Shown here piece after piece: positions 53,927-64,000 of a DNA stretch of 64,000 nucleotides. Under the pieces are notes generated by a model. It did no database searches and was not told the origin of the DNA. It was given only the letters and a program-made list of their open reading frames with translations. Source of the stretch: Euborellia annulipes (Eukaryota > Arthropoda > Insecta > Dermaptera > Anisolabididae); the NCBI GenBank assembly GCA_023213315.1, contig JAKCPI010001949.1, forward strand, positions 1-64,000, read 5' to 3'. How positions within the stretch are numbered: the first letter of the stretch is position 1; each line of letters opens with the position of its first letter. The position numbers were made by a program, and so were the translations under genes.

Positions 53927-54279
53927 AAACCATTATTGACATACAAAAAAAAAAAAAAAAACAGTGAAAAAAAATTACATATTGAACTGAAAAAAATCTT
54001 TTATGATTGAATCGAATTTACTTAAATAACCCTTTCGAGCTTTTTACTTTTAAATTTATATTTTTTTTTATTCTATTCTCTTAGAATTACGTTTCATTCA
54101 CGTTTATTTACATTTTTCACTTATGTGCAATCTATATTTTATTATTTTATTTATTTTTTTTAATAAGCGTTGAGGATTGAGGACCTTATATATATATATA
54201 TATATCCACTTAAATAATTCATCAGATTATTTCACTCAAATTTTTTTTTTCACACAACATTCCAATTCTTGATAGAACA

Positions 54280-54302
54280 AATAAAAACCTTACAGAAATA
54301 AA
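54280..54302 (+). terminator. Poly(A) signals of the BTB gene
   Basis: AATAAA at 54280-54285 and 54297-54302, about 360 bases after the stop. Confidence 0.5.
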
Positions 54303-54309
54303 ATAATAC

Positions 54310-54995
54310 AAACGGTGATTTTGCCGAATTTTTTTATATATAATTATTTGAGAATGTAGAGTGAAATATTCATAAAAAGCTGTTTTTTTTTATAAAAGAT
54401 TTTATAGTTATAACTATAATTTTGCAAGTGCAAGATAGCAGTCAAAAAGACATCGATATAAATAAAATTCTTTTTCATGATGATTAAGCTTAATTTTATT
54501 ATGCCAGCTTCTGGATTTTTTTTTATCTATTAAGAAACATAAATAAGCAGTGCTCTCGATACGATTAAAATTGTTTTCTTGTTCCAGGTCAGTCAGAAAT
54601 TTCATAGCCTGATATGGCGTTGCTAGAAACAAAAATATATCTTCATGTAATCACTCTATAAATTAAATGATCTCTCAAAAAAAAACAGCAGTTTAAAGAT
54701 ATTTGTTTAAAAAAAATGAAAAACTTAAAAAATAGTGCTCTGATTGAATATTTATTTAAAAAGGATAGTCACTGCACTGACCCCTTAAATATTTAGCATA
54801 TCATTAAAAATTTCCTTCCCGTTTAATCCTTGTTTAAGTATTCTATCTTTGTAGGATTTTTGAAGTTTTCCATTTTTTTTTTTAAACAGTCACTTTAAAC
54901 TTTAATAATCTGTCTGATCTGTTATTTATGTTGTGTTTTATATGAAAACGATTTATTTTTTGTGACTTTCTGAATGACCTCGTATCTAGTTATAT
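54310..54995. other. No gene seen
   Basis: AT-rich; a 72-codon minus-strand frame (54414-54632) shows no motif and is not called. Confidence 0.35.
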
Positions 54996-54997
54996 TT

Positions 54998-55120
54998 GTC
55001 GCTTTTTAGTAAGAAAATTTTTTCAAGATTAAACTCCTGAAGACAGGCTCATATCATCATATCAAAGCCTAACCTCGGGTTTGATATCTTGAAAAAATTT
55101 TAGTAAAAAGCGACATAATC
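54998..55120. repeat. Foldback element with decayed hammerhead
   Basis: GTCGCTTTTTAGTAAG..TTTTTTCAAGAT and ATCTTGAAAAAA..GTAAAAAGCGAC are arms. The loop has AAACTC, CTGAAGA, CAGGCT/AAGCCT and GGGTTT, so helix I, half core and stem II survive, but GAAA is lost. Confidence 0.65.
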
Positions 55121-55726
55121 ATTTAATTCATGATAATTAGCATTAATTGAGTTCTTCTTTATGCTTAAAATTATAATATTAATGTTTTATTCTTCTACTA
55201 TACAAGAAAACTATACTAGTAAATAAACGAATCGAGAGATCTATTAATATATGTCTATATAGATAAGTAAAATGTCCCGAAAAAGAATTATATTTAGATG
55301 TCTTTTTTCTCCTCTTTGACTTCCATATTTAAAACACTCATATCTTATTGCAACAATTAGTATAATTTTTTATCTGTTTATTATGGTGGGATAGACCAAA
55401 AAAAAGTAAATAAAAACCCCCCATGCAGTACTAGCATATTTGGTGAAGTACTTTTAAATGTTTTAAACTTAATTTTTGATCAAAATTGCAGCAACTTGGT
55501 AATAATTTCTTTGAATTGGTACTAAAATTATTTTTTTCAGCCTCTTTGGCTATAAAGACTTTAAATAATATATTTTATATCTTACGTTACAAATTAACCA
55601 AGCACATGCCATTAGTAAGAATAATTGGGTTGAAAATTTAAACTAACCTTATTGTTATCGTAATTGTTTATTTTAAATAAATATTCTTTCAACCTAGAAT
55701 CCCTTTTTTTTTACATTTGTTTAACA

Positions 55727-55895
55727 TCTTTTTCGGCATCTGAGACCATTTAGACCCCATCCCTATTTATTTAAATTGATTGGTTTCCAATTCAATTGAA
55801 ATAAATTTTTTCGTCTGGGACGGGATGCGAACCCTCGGCACCAGAGCCTAATGATACTAATACCTCTAGCTTTTGGGCATTGGTCTTATGAAACA
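55727..55895 (-). mobile_element. Second tRNA-like SINE family, S2
   Basis: On the minus strand GGGTTCGCATCCCGTCCC resembles a B box, followed by TTCAATTGAATTGGAAACC and GGTCTCAGATGCCGAAAAAG. A partial copy lies at 4130-4215. Confidence 0.6.
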
Positions 55896-56002
55896 TCATT
55901 CAGGTATTTTTTTTAGGAAAAGACGGTCTTTATATGCATGTTCCTATAAAATTTTTTTAGGGAAAGTAAAATTTTATAAAAAACTAAATTCACTGAAAAG
56001 CT

Positions 56003-56155
56003 TTATTATTTTTTTTTATCCTTTTCGGCATCTTAGGCCATATAGACTATTAGAGGGCCCAGGCACATTTATTTATACCATTTGGCATCCAAATGATTTA
56101 AATAAATTCATCAGACTGCTTGGGATTCAATCCCGCGCCCCGCGGCTTCCAGACT
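56003..56155 (-). mobile_element. SINE S1 copy
   Basis: TTCGGCATCTTAGGCCATAT, ACCATTTGGCATCCAAATGA, GGGATTCAATCCCGCGCC. Confidence 0.68.
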
Positions 56156-56230
56156 ATTTAATTATAAAGTTTTCTCCTTAAGGAGTAATAGTACTTCTTT
56201 TACTTACCAATAGATAGGATTTCTTGCTTG

Positions 56231-56487
56231 CAAGGGGGGAGGGGTAAAGGGGGTAAATCCCCCCCCCCGGGATTTGAAAAAAATACTTTTTTTTTTTCGA
56301 AAAAAAAAATGTATTTTTAATGTAAAATTTTAAAAATTAATACTTAAAAATTTGATTCGTATTTATATTCTGGCAAACAAGTACAGAATGCGCCTTTAAA
56401 TTACCGAAATTAAGAAAAGATTGTGTGCTGTGCAACCAGTCACACCCGATTACCCCTCCCCAAGAAACACCTCTGGATCCGCCCTTG
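56231..56487. mobile_element. hAT-like element
   Basis: Ends CAAGGGGGGAGG and GGATCCGCCCTTG (left end eroded), perfect 8-bp duplication CTTGCTTG. Interior GATTTGAAAAAAATACTTTT matches 16780-16860. Confidence 0.78.
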
Positions 56488-56849
56488 CTTGCTTGTCACC
56501 AAATATTCATGTCTCAGGAAACTAGGATTAATTAGCAGAGAGATTGGGTATATTAAGGACCAGGATGCACTCAAAACCTTATAAATTTTACGTTTTTTTC
56601 GCTGGCCGTAGTTGATTGACACCTTCTTCTGACGAATTACATCGAAATATGTTTATTTATAATTTCTTCTAAAGATCCCGCTGGCCGGATAGGCTTGATT
56701 CCAGGACATGCACATGGTAGGCACTTCTTCGTCTCCCTTGGTCTGTTGCCCCTTCCTTGTGTCCATATCATGGAAACTATACTTTATATTAGAAGCCATT
56801 CTGAACTTGTGTTAATTGGAAATGAACATCCTCGCGGTTCAATAGAAGA

Positions 56850-57062
56850 TTTTTTTTGAGGGTAAAGAACAGTGAATTTATAAAGAATCCAAGGCCGTTA
56901 TCTTTTATAAATTCTCCTAGAATTAGCAATTTTACAAATTTTAAAGTTGCATTAAAAAATTATCTACATCATAACTCCTATTATAGTGCGAATGAATTTC
57001 TCGAATGTTGTACATTTTACGACAATTCCAATATTCTCCTGAATCGTATGATCTTCTTTTGA
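56850..57062 (+). pseudogene. Non-LTR retrotransposon C-terminal fragment
   Basis: NFTNFKVALKNYLHHNSYYS-ANEFL resembles the tail of LINE reverse transcriptases (xxLxxFKxxLKxYL...YSxxEFL). The rest of the frame upstream is broken. Confidence 0.45.
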
Positions 57063-57269
57063 CTCTCTACCAACTTGAGTCAATCTTGGAGTGGAGGAGA
57101 AAATTTCCCTCCTCTATCTCCACAGTATGTTGAATTGTCATATTGATGACAATTGGGTGTTGAGGGGAGGGGGAGGGGGAGGGGGGGAGAGGGAGATAGG
57201 AATACTACTTTGTTTTATTTGCGAAGGTTACATAATCATACTGATTTTTGTGCTGCCCTATTCTTCTTT

Positions 57270-57575
57270 GTTATGGGAAAAAATAATCGATTATTCCGAT
57301 TAATCGATTATGGTAAATAATCAATTATTCAGATTAATTGATTATGGTAAATAATCGATCATTCCGATTAATCGATTATGGTAAATAATCGAGTATTCCG
57401 ATTAATCGATTATGGTAAATAATCGAGTATTCCGATTAATCGATTATGGTAAATAATCGAGTATTCCGATTAATCGATTATGGTAAATAATCGAGTTATT
57501 CCGATTAATCGATTATGGTAAATAATCGGTTATTCCGATTAATCGATTATGATAAATAATCGATTAAATTCATTT
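57270..57575. repeat. 34-35 bp minisatellite rich in TAATCGATTA
   Basis: Eight units of the type ATTCCGATTAATCGATTATG plus GTAAATAATCGA. Flanking blocks to 57800 keep the ATCGATTA theme (GGGAAATAATCGGGTATTTT twice). The outer GTGCTGCCC (57250) and TTTGCACAGCCCC (57805) look like ends of a hAT-like host element. Confidence 0.85.
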
Positions 57576-58102
57576 CATTCGACCTTTTTTTTAAATAAAT
57601 TCTCCTTTTTTTTAATAGGGAAATAATCGGGTATTTTCCATAATCGATTAGGGAAAATAGTCGATTAAATTCATTTCATTCTACCTTTTATTTTTAAAAA
57701 AATTTTCTCCGTTTTTTTTATAGGGAAATAATTGGGTCTTTTCCATAATCGATTATATTTTTTTTAGTAATCGATTTTTTTTTTAAGAAAATCGATTAAT
57801 CTTTATTTTGCACAGCCCCTCTATTCTGCATGACAATATGCGCCTTAAATCATTTATTATCATTAAAAAAATGGTATTACCCATCCATTCAAGAGTGACA
57901 CAAAACAGCGAAGACCATTTATTTTTGCGTTCTTCGTTGACAAGACATGGAAAGTGTGAAATGCGTGTCACTCTCGTTTGGACGCATAATACCTAAAGAC
58001 CATTCTTAAAATCATTTTTGACATAAATATATATATATTGAATATAAAATTACGCCCCCGTTAATTTCCCATTTCTCATACGCTTGCTAAAAAAATAAAT
58101 AA

Positions 58103-58135
58103 ACGATAAGTCGAATCTCACTTTCGACTTATCGT
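58103..58135. repeat. Perfect 13-bp hairpin, 7-base loop
   Basis: ACGATAAGTCGAA / TTCGACTTATCGT. No T tract follows; the role is unknown. Confidence 0.8.
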
Positions 58136-58139
58136 ATTC

Positions 58140-59465
58140 AAATAAATATTTTTAAGTGATTGAAACCTATTTCTAGAGAACTAATATTTTTCTTATTTTT
58201 AAAACATATTCGATACAGCCATAAAAGTAAAAAAAAAAGTTCAATAAATAAATATATATATATATAAATATTTTTTTCTCTGCCATTACTATACATTTTA
58301 AGCCATATATCTCAATAATAGTAGCATTATTATTATTTTTTTTAATTAAAATTTCCTTTCACCAATGTGATTTAGACGTAAAATTATTTTTAATTCGTAG
58401 ATATATTTTTTAGAGGTCATTTTTTAAAAGAAAGGAATCACTTAAAATAAAAAACTTTGTTCTTATGAGAGAAACGCCTTATATATACGGCTTAGAATAC
58501 GCATACGTGTCCGTGGATTCAAATGCAAAATCCTATTATATTTTCTAAATAGAGCAATCATTGCCTTTTAAGCACATATAACAATTTTACCATATAAGGT
58601 TTTATAATCATCAGCTTATTTATATCTCTGAGTTTCAAATATTCACTAAAAAAAAAAAATAGTAACTGTTTGACGTGATAGTTTAGCTAAATAAAAGAAA
58701 AAAAAATAATAATAAAATAAATAAAAAAAAACAAATAGTATATATATTTAATGATTGTCTAAAAGACTTTAAATATATTTCTACATTTTGGTGCTAAAAT
58801 TTGCTATGTTTAAAAAATGGAAAAATTTTCTCACTTCTATCTATCCATTAATAAAACATTTTTTTTTTTGTTTGGCCTAGGGTTATTTTTTATCATTGCA
58901 TTAAGACTGTTTTTTTTTTATTTCTGTTTTAGGGATGTGAATTTTTTTTAGCCATTTAAGTAATTTTTTTATTTCATTTTCATATTCGCGGATTTAGTAA
59001 AGGGGGGATATGATATTCATTCATGACAGAAAGTGATGGTTAAAACACCCCAAGAGATTGTCAAATAATTAATTTAATATTTGCTAGATTGGATATTGTG
59101 CTTACTCTTACAACTAGATCAGGGCCGTGTCCTCGGAAAGGCTGAAGATGTTTAATAATTAAATAATTTTAAGATTAAATAAGTAAATTGCACGTCAGTG
59201 GATCTAACAAATTATTTAACTTGCCCTATCTTTCAAAAACAGTATGCTATATAAATGAGGCATTGCTTATATATCTACAGGAGCGTATTAATTGAATCCA
59301 ACACATTTCTGGTAAAAAAAAAAAAAAATTATTGGGAATATTATATTATTTTGTTCTTAATGAATATTATAATATGCCATTCCTTCGCTTTCAGAATCAG
59401 TTTCTCTCGTATAGATACTACTAGGATTTTACAATTTTCAGCAATTTTGAAGTGAGAACGTCTTA
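58140..59465. other. No gene or clear element seen
   Basis: AT-rich, microsatellite TATATA runs, homopolymers. A 66-codon frame at 59255 is not supported. Confidence 0.35.
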
Positions 59466-59472
59466 CAATGCA

Positions 59473-59733
59473 TATATGGACCCTGTTATGCATTAGTGTG
59501 TCAAGCGCCAAAAAATTAAAAATTGAGTTAAGCACGGAATATTTTTTCATATGCTATAATTAATAGTATTTTTTATGAAATATGTCCTAAAAAAACTTTA
59601 TATTTAATGTTACTTGCACAATTGACAAAAAAAATTATGTATAATCCAATGAAAACAAAAAACTTTAATGTTAATTTTCTAAAATCTCGGTAGATGGCGC
59701 TTGACACACTAATGCGTAACATGGTCCATTTAT
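59473..59733. mobile_element. MITE family M2, copy 2
   Basis: Near-identical to 13943-14192 (CACTAATGCGTAACA, CAATTGACAAAAAAA, ATCCAATGAAAACAAAAAAC). Confidence 0.82.
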
Positions 59734-59854
59734 ATAGTGGCCGGGTAGGGAGGCATGCACGAACGGCTTTTTTCATCCCTATCCCATAGTTGACAATTGA
59801 GGCTATTTTTCGTTTAGCGATTCTTCTTGCAGATAGATTATAGATTCTATTCGA

Positions 59855-60570
59855 TTTAGATGTTTGCCGGCCACTCTAAAGCAGTCACTTTGTTTTTGGT
59901 ACAGTATTTCTTCATTTTTTTGGAATTATGACAAGGAGCCAAATCTTGTAGGAATATTCCATCTTGGTTTTTTCTCGTTCTGGTCGCTTTTCCTCATTCT
60001 TTCAACAAGAACAGGTGGTCATTTGAAAATCACCCCAACTGGAAGTTTTGGTACATGCTAAATCTGGACCTACCTTAAAAGTGGCTTTCATCAGAAAAAA
60101 CTACCCTCTTCCTGTTCTCCACATTCCACTCTTTGTTTCTGTGCCCAGAGATTCTTTTCCCATATGACCATGATTATAATTTTCTTTTTAACGGGTCTCA
60201 TTACAAATCTTTCTGCTTCGAACTGTAATCTCATGCAGGTTAATTCCATCTTGCTGCAGTTCATATGTGAACTCTACAGATGACATTCAAGAGCTTTTTC
60301 TGGTTAAAGCATCATCTTTAGCTGTAGTTTTGGGTCCACATTTTTTTGCCCAATTCTCACATTAATATTTTTGGTACTGTCTGATGAAGCTGTAACTGTA
60401 ACTTGAAAGACACCAACCTCATCAGCTTTTTGTTTCTGGGCTTCGTTTGTTAATGTTAATGTTGCCAATTACTTTGTACTTTTTATTCTTGATAATGGCG
60501 GATAGGCCGAGACTGTAAATGCGCATCAGTTGTCAGAATTATAGATATTGTAAAAAAGATCATATCTTCC
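59855..60570 (-). pseudogene. Decayed Tc1-like transposase
   Basis: On the minus strand, in shifting frames: TTASSDSTKNINVR-like N-terminal remains, WSGMWRTG, VFSDESHF (first catalytic Asp region) and FLQDLAPCHNSKKM (second Asp region). Many stops and shifts; the element ends were not found. Confidence 0.7.
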
Positions 60571-61099
60571 AACAAATGAATTCCACACCTTAAATTAAAA
60601 TTCTGAATACTCTACTTGAGCTGTTTCAAATTTTGCAATTAACTTAATTAGCTTTTCTACCAATTGTGCTTATTATTATGGGAGTTTTTAATTATAGACT
60701 TAGTTTGGGTATGCATCAAAAACATTAGAAGTGCTATTCACTTTAGACTCTAATTTAACAAACCTGTATAATAATAATCCATTGTAATATTGGTTATAAA
60801 CTTGAAATTAAATTCTTTTTACATTTAAATATGGTTTTGATAGAAAAAATAACAGAAACACGTGTCATGTGATTAAATTAAACAGCTAGATATCATTGAA
60901 GTCGGTGGCTGTTTGTTTAAGAACCTTAATATCATTCTCACTGAATAACCTAGATGGATAACTCCCCCATACATATAATACTTAATAATGTATTTCGCCC
61001 ATTTGACAACTCTGGGACACACACAATTTAAAAGACTGATGATGGAAGAATAAAGTTTTCTCGAAATGTCTGGTTGGATTGTAAAATAATTTTGGCTGC

Positions 61100-61345
61100 T
61101 CCTGCTCATCTTCCTTTACATAGATATCTGTCTGAATGCCATATTATTTTTGGGCCCAGATATTTTTTTTCCTCATGGCCATGATTAGAAACTTATTTTT
61201 GACAGGTCTCTGTGCAAATCTGCATTTGTCTTCGAACTGTAGTCGCATCCAGGTTAATTCGTAGTTCACATATGACCTTTACAGTTGTCATTCAAGAGCT
61301 TTTTCTGATCTTTAGCTTTAGTTTTTCCGCATTTCGCCAAATCCG
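61100..61345 (-). pseudogene. Second decayed Tc1-like fragment
   Basis: Nucleotide match to 60150-60360 (CATTCAAGAGCTTTTTCTG, CGAACTGTA, GTTCACATATGA), covering only the N-terminal half. Confidence 0.6.
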
Positions 61346-61589
61346 TGAGAATGATTATCCTAAAGTTGAAAAATATATACCCTTGATTCAATTAATACGC
61401 TCGCTGCTTATTATATAATTTCTTGATTTATAATTTATTTTTTATTCAGACTTTTATTTTTACTTGATTATATTTATAGCCAGCAATTTAATTAATTAAC
61501 GTAAAAACGGCTCTGATCAAGATTCCAATTTAATGAATCTATTCCCATTCACATATATTTTTTAACTTTCTCTTAACAATGCATATTAT

Positions 61590-61765
61590 AATAGAGAAAT
61601 GGAGATATCAGCCAAATTGGAATGATCTAGGTTCTAAGACGTTTCGGCCTTAATTTATTTGGCCATCTTATAAATTCAGGCCGAAACGTCTTATTCTGTG
61701 AGTTTTATTGAACCTAGATCATTCCAGTTTGGCTGATTTCTCTATCATAATCATATCACAGCCAC
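61590..61765. repeat. Foldback element with two GAAACGTC halves
   Basis: GAGATATCAGCCAAATTGGA / TCCAGTTTGGCTGATTTCTC arms; AGACGTTTCGGCC and GGCCGAAACGTCTTA near the loop. CTGANGA is lost (TATAAGA). Confidence 0.72.
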
Positions 61766-62466
61766 AAACTCAAAAGCAAATGCATATTATATTTCTGTTG
61801 TTAAGGTTAGTTTTAGAATCTAATGGCAGCAAAAATATAAGATGTATTTTTTCGACTGAAATTAAATATATGTGAATGTAAAATTGTTGTAATGATAAAC
61901 TCGTTGTTAATGGCAAACTCTTTAATTCTCGCAAATATTATTCATGACATTTTTTTTTTTAATATCTCTCTTTATTAATGAGTGAAATTTTTTTTTTTCT
62001 AAATCCGCTAATTTATTAATTCCATTTCATTTTGTTATATCCACATTGAATCGATTTAATTATTATAAATATATATATAGATTGTATGTTATTTATTCGG
62101 GTTGGTTTGTCATCATTTTTTATATATATATTATTAATATAATTTGAAATTTTTTTTTTAAATAATTGATTTTTTCATTTCATCAATTCATGCTTGTACA
62201 TAGCTGCTTTAAAATGACCTTTCCCCTAGCTAAATTTTTTTTTAAATTTATTTATTTATATTTTTTTTTTTATTACATTCCATTTTCCCATTTTTCTTAT
62301 CTGGCAAGAGTCGTTCGCATCCCTGATTTTTTTATAGAGTATTATTTTAGTGACTTTTAAATGTGAATTTCTAAATTTACTAGGAATTCATTTTATTATT
62401 TATTATTTAATTCGAAAAAAGGCCAAAGGCTCTAAAAAAAAATATTAAAATTGATCTGATATAAAT

Positions 62467-62684
62467 ATAGTAGAAACTCGATTACCTGGACCTCTTGATC
62501 CTTATTTAACCGAACGCTGAGACCTTTTTTTGTGAAACGGCGAGATTATAAATTTTTTTAAATATATATATTAATATATCTTATATACATTTATTATAAT
62601 GTTGTATTCGTTTTTCCGATTTTTTTTATTTGCAATTGATTATCCTTTTGCTTTCTTTTAGTCCGGATAATCGAGTTTCCACTG
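62467..62684. mobile_element. pogo/Tigger-type MITE
   Basis: Ends TAGTAGAAACTCGATTACCT and GGATAATCGAGTTTCCACTG resemble the CAGT(A/G)GAAACTCG...TCCGGA ends of Tigger elements, TA-flanked. Confidence 0.75.
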
Positions 62685-62689
62685 TACTA

Positions 62690-63920
62690 TTAGATTAGGA
62701 AGTGTGGAACCTCAAAGACTTTTTTCCTTTTCTGTATTCATTAGTAAAATGAAAAAAACAATTTAGGGAGTACAAAATACTCTTTTTTTTTTAGTTTTTT
62801 GATTTTTAATCAATGTATTTCCTAAATTGTTTTTAATCTCTTGTGTATGTATATATATATATTTTGTTAATTTATATAATTTTCGTCTATTTCTATATAA
62901 TTATAATAATAGCAGCTTTTAGTTTTAAGGTACCATTTGATTACCTAAACTTGTCGGTTTATATGAATTGAGTTGACGAATGAAATATGGAATTTTTTGA
63001 ATTCACTATTATTATTGAAGAGACATATTCTATTTTTATTTGAAATTATGACATCTATATCCTCAAACCCTGTTTTTAACTGATGTATTCTTTCTTCTTG
63101 ACGTACAAAAGCAGCTTTTGACTGAATCATTCAATAATGATCAGACTAAATCCAAGTCCTACTCGTATACTAATGAATAATGCCATTTGATTGTTGTTTT
63201 TATGTTGATTTGAGTTGCTATTGTTGTAGCTAACATTTTTAAATCTTCTCTCTTCTTGGCTTCTTAGAAGCTTTAGATGAAGGATGCCATATCTTCCTCT
63301 AGAGACGTCAAAATTCCAAAATTCTCTTAATGCCCTTATTATGTTCTAGGATACTAGTCTACGTAAAGAATGAGACGATTAATACTTCTTGTTTATTTGC
63401 TCGTGTTTTGCTACATATTTTTTTACAACATTTACTCTTACAATAACTAAATCTGTCTGAAACCTCACCTACAACCCTAATCCTTACATTCATTCGTGAT
63501 GTAATTATCAATTAGGTGAGTGTCATCTCCGTGCCTTGTAATACTGTCGATTAACACCATCATGTCCTAAATACAATCATTCATTTTATTAAAGTCAGTA
63601 AATGTATTCCTCATCCTACAAATTGTTGTTCTCTGAAATTTAAGAGTTTCTTTATCCCCATCTTGGGGTCTCCTGTTAAATCATTTCCATAGATGGCATG
63701 TCCATTTCGCATGGTATATCCTCAGGCGAAACCTCCATGTCTCTTTTGAGTTCATGGTCTTTTATTAATTTTTCTTTTCTTATTGGATCTTGACTATATT
63801 TTCAGATTATTCTCTTTTCGTCGATTCTTTTTAGATAATTTTTTTTACCTATATCTAATACGGTGGGAATCATATAATTTTTTTTAAGACTTTTTTTCTG
63901 TTCGTACTTAATTAATTGTA
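62690..63920. other. No gene or clear element seen
   Basis: AT-rich, more balanced in composition after 63240; short frames only. Minus-strand frame 62945-63130 has no motif. Confidence 0.35.
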
Positions 63921-63924
63921 AAAA

Positions 63925-63985
63925 GATCTTTCATTGTTTCTGAAGCTCTGGTTTTAACTTAGGCCGAAACGTCAGCTGTCAAAAA
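63925..63985 (+). repeat. Decayed hammerhead-like segment at window edge
   Basis: TTCTGAAGC, then TTAGGCCGAAACGTCAGCTG: the GAAACGTC half and AGCTG stem survive, stem II is lost. The partner arm may lie outside the window. Confidence 0.45.
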
Positions 63986-64000
63986 TATATCTATCTGGCA

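Noticed and set aside
53451..53946. 83- and 109-codon antisense frames
   Set aside because: Shadows of the Gln/Ala/Asp repeats of BTB exon 9.

Overview
The window is AT-rich, intron-rich nuclear DNA from an arthropod, most likely an insect. The best clue is a BTB protein with two pipsqueak-type helix-turn-helix motifs, an architecture typical of insects. A NuMA/Mud-like coiled-coil gene, an SREK1-type splicing factor and a nuclear-encoded mitochondrial SDHD fit that view. Genus and species cannot be told from the sequence.

Layout of genes: (1) 1-6539, minus strand, 5' end of a NuMA/Mud-like gene, eight exons, running off the left edge; two exons each carry one surplus base in a six-A run. 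(2) 8797-13882, plus strand, four-exon gene joining C2H2-like fingers to a widespread, probably transposon-derived arthropod domain. (3) 15939-16577, minus strand, intronless SDHD. (4) 18.8-25.5 kb (perhaps to 28 kb), plus strand, a probable multi-exon noncoding RNA locus with duplicated exons and long inverted-repeat stems. (5) 30842-33115, plus strand, intronless reading frame of SREK1. (6) 34345-53926, plus strand, nine-exon BTB transcription factor (685 residues) with an N-terminal BED-like finger and a likely alternative last exon. (7) 54-64 kb, no gene that I can support, only repeats and dead transposon remains.

The rest is dominated by mobile DNA. Many short elements have 8-bp target duplications and hAT-like ends; one site is nested three deep plus a SINE. 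There are TA-flanked Tc1/mariner-type MITEs, a tRNA-derived SINE family (six copies or more), a second SINE, and several unclassified repeat families. Degenerate Tc1/mariner transposases and a LINE tail are present.

The most unusual signal is a set of foldback elements carrying hammerhead ribozyme motifs (CTGANGA, stem II, GAAA-NN-TH, matching stem I) at 1.25, 5.95, 7.85, 8.27, 10.26, 37.56 and 37.94 kb, with decayed relatives elsewhere. Helix III is minimal, as in hammerheads of Penelope-like elements. At most loci the ribozyme lies between long inverted arms whose sequence is specific to that locus.

The genes do not form an operon or a shared pathway; they are ordinary independent nuclear genes. 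All exon models here are inferred by reading splice sites and phases by eye, without transcript data.
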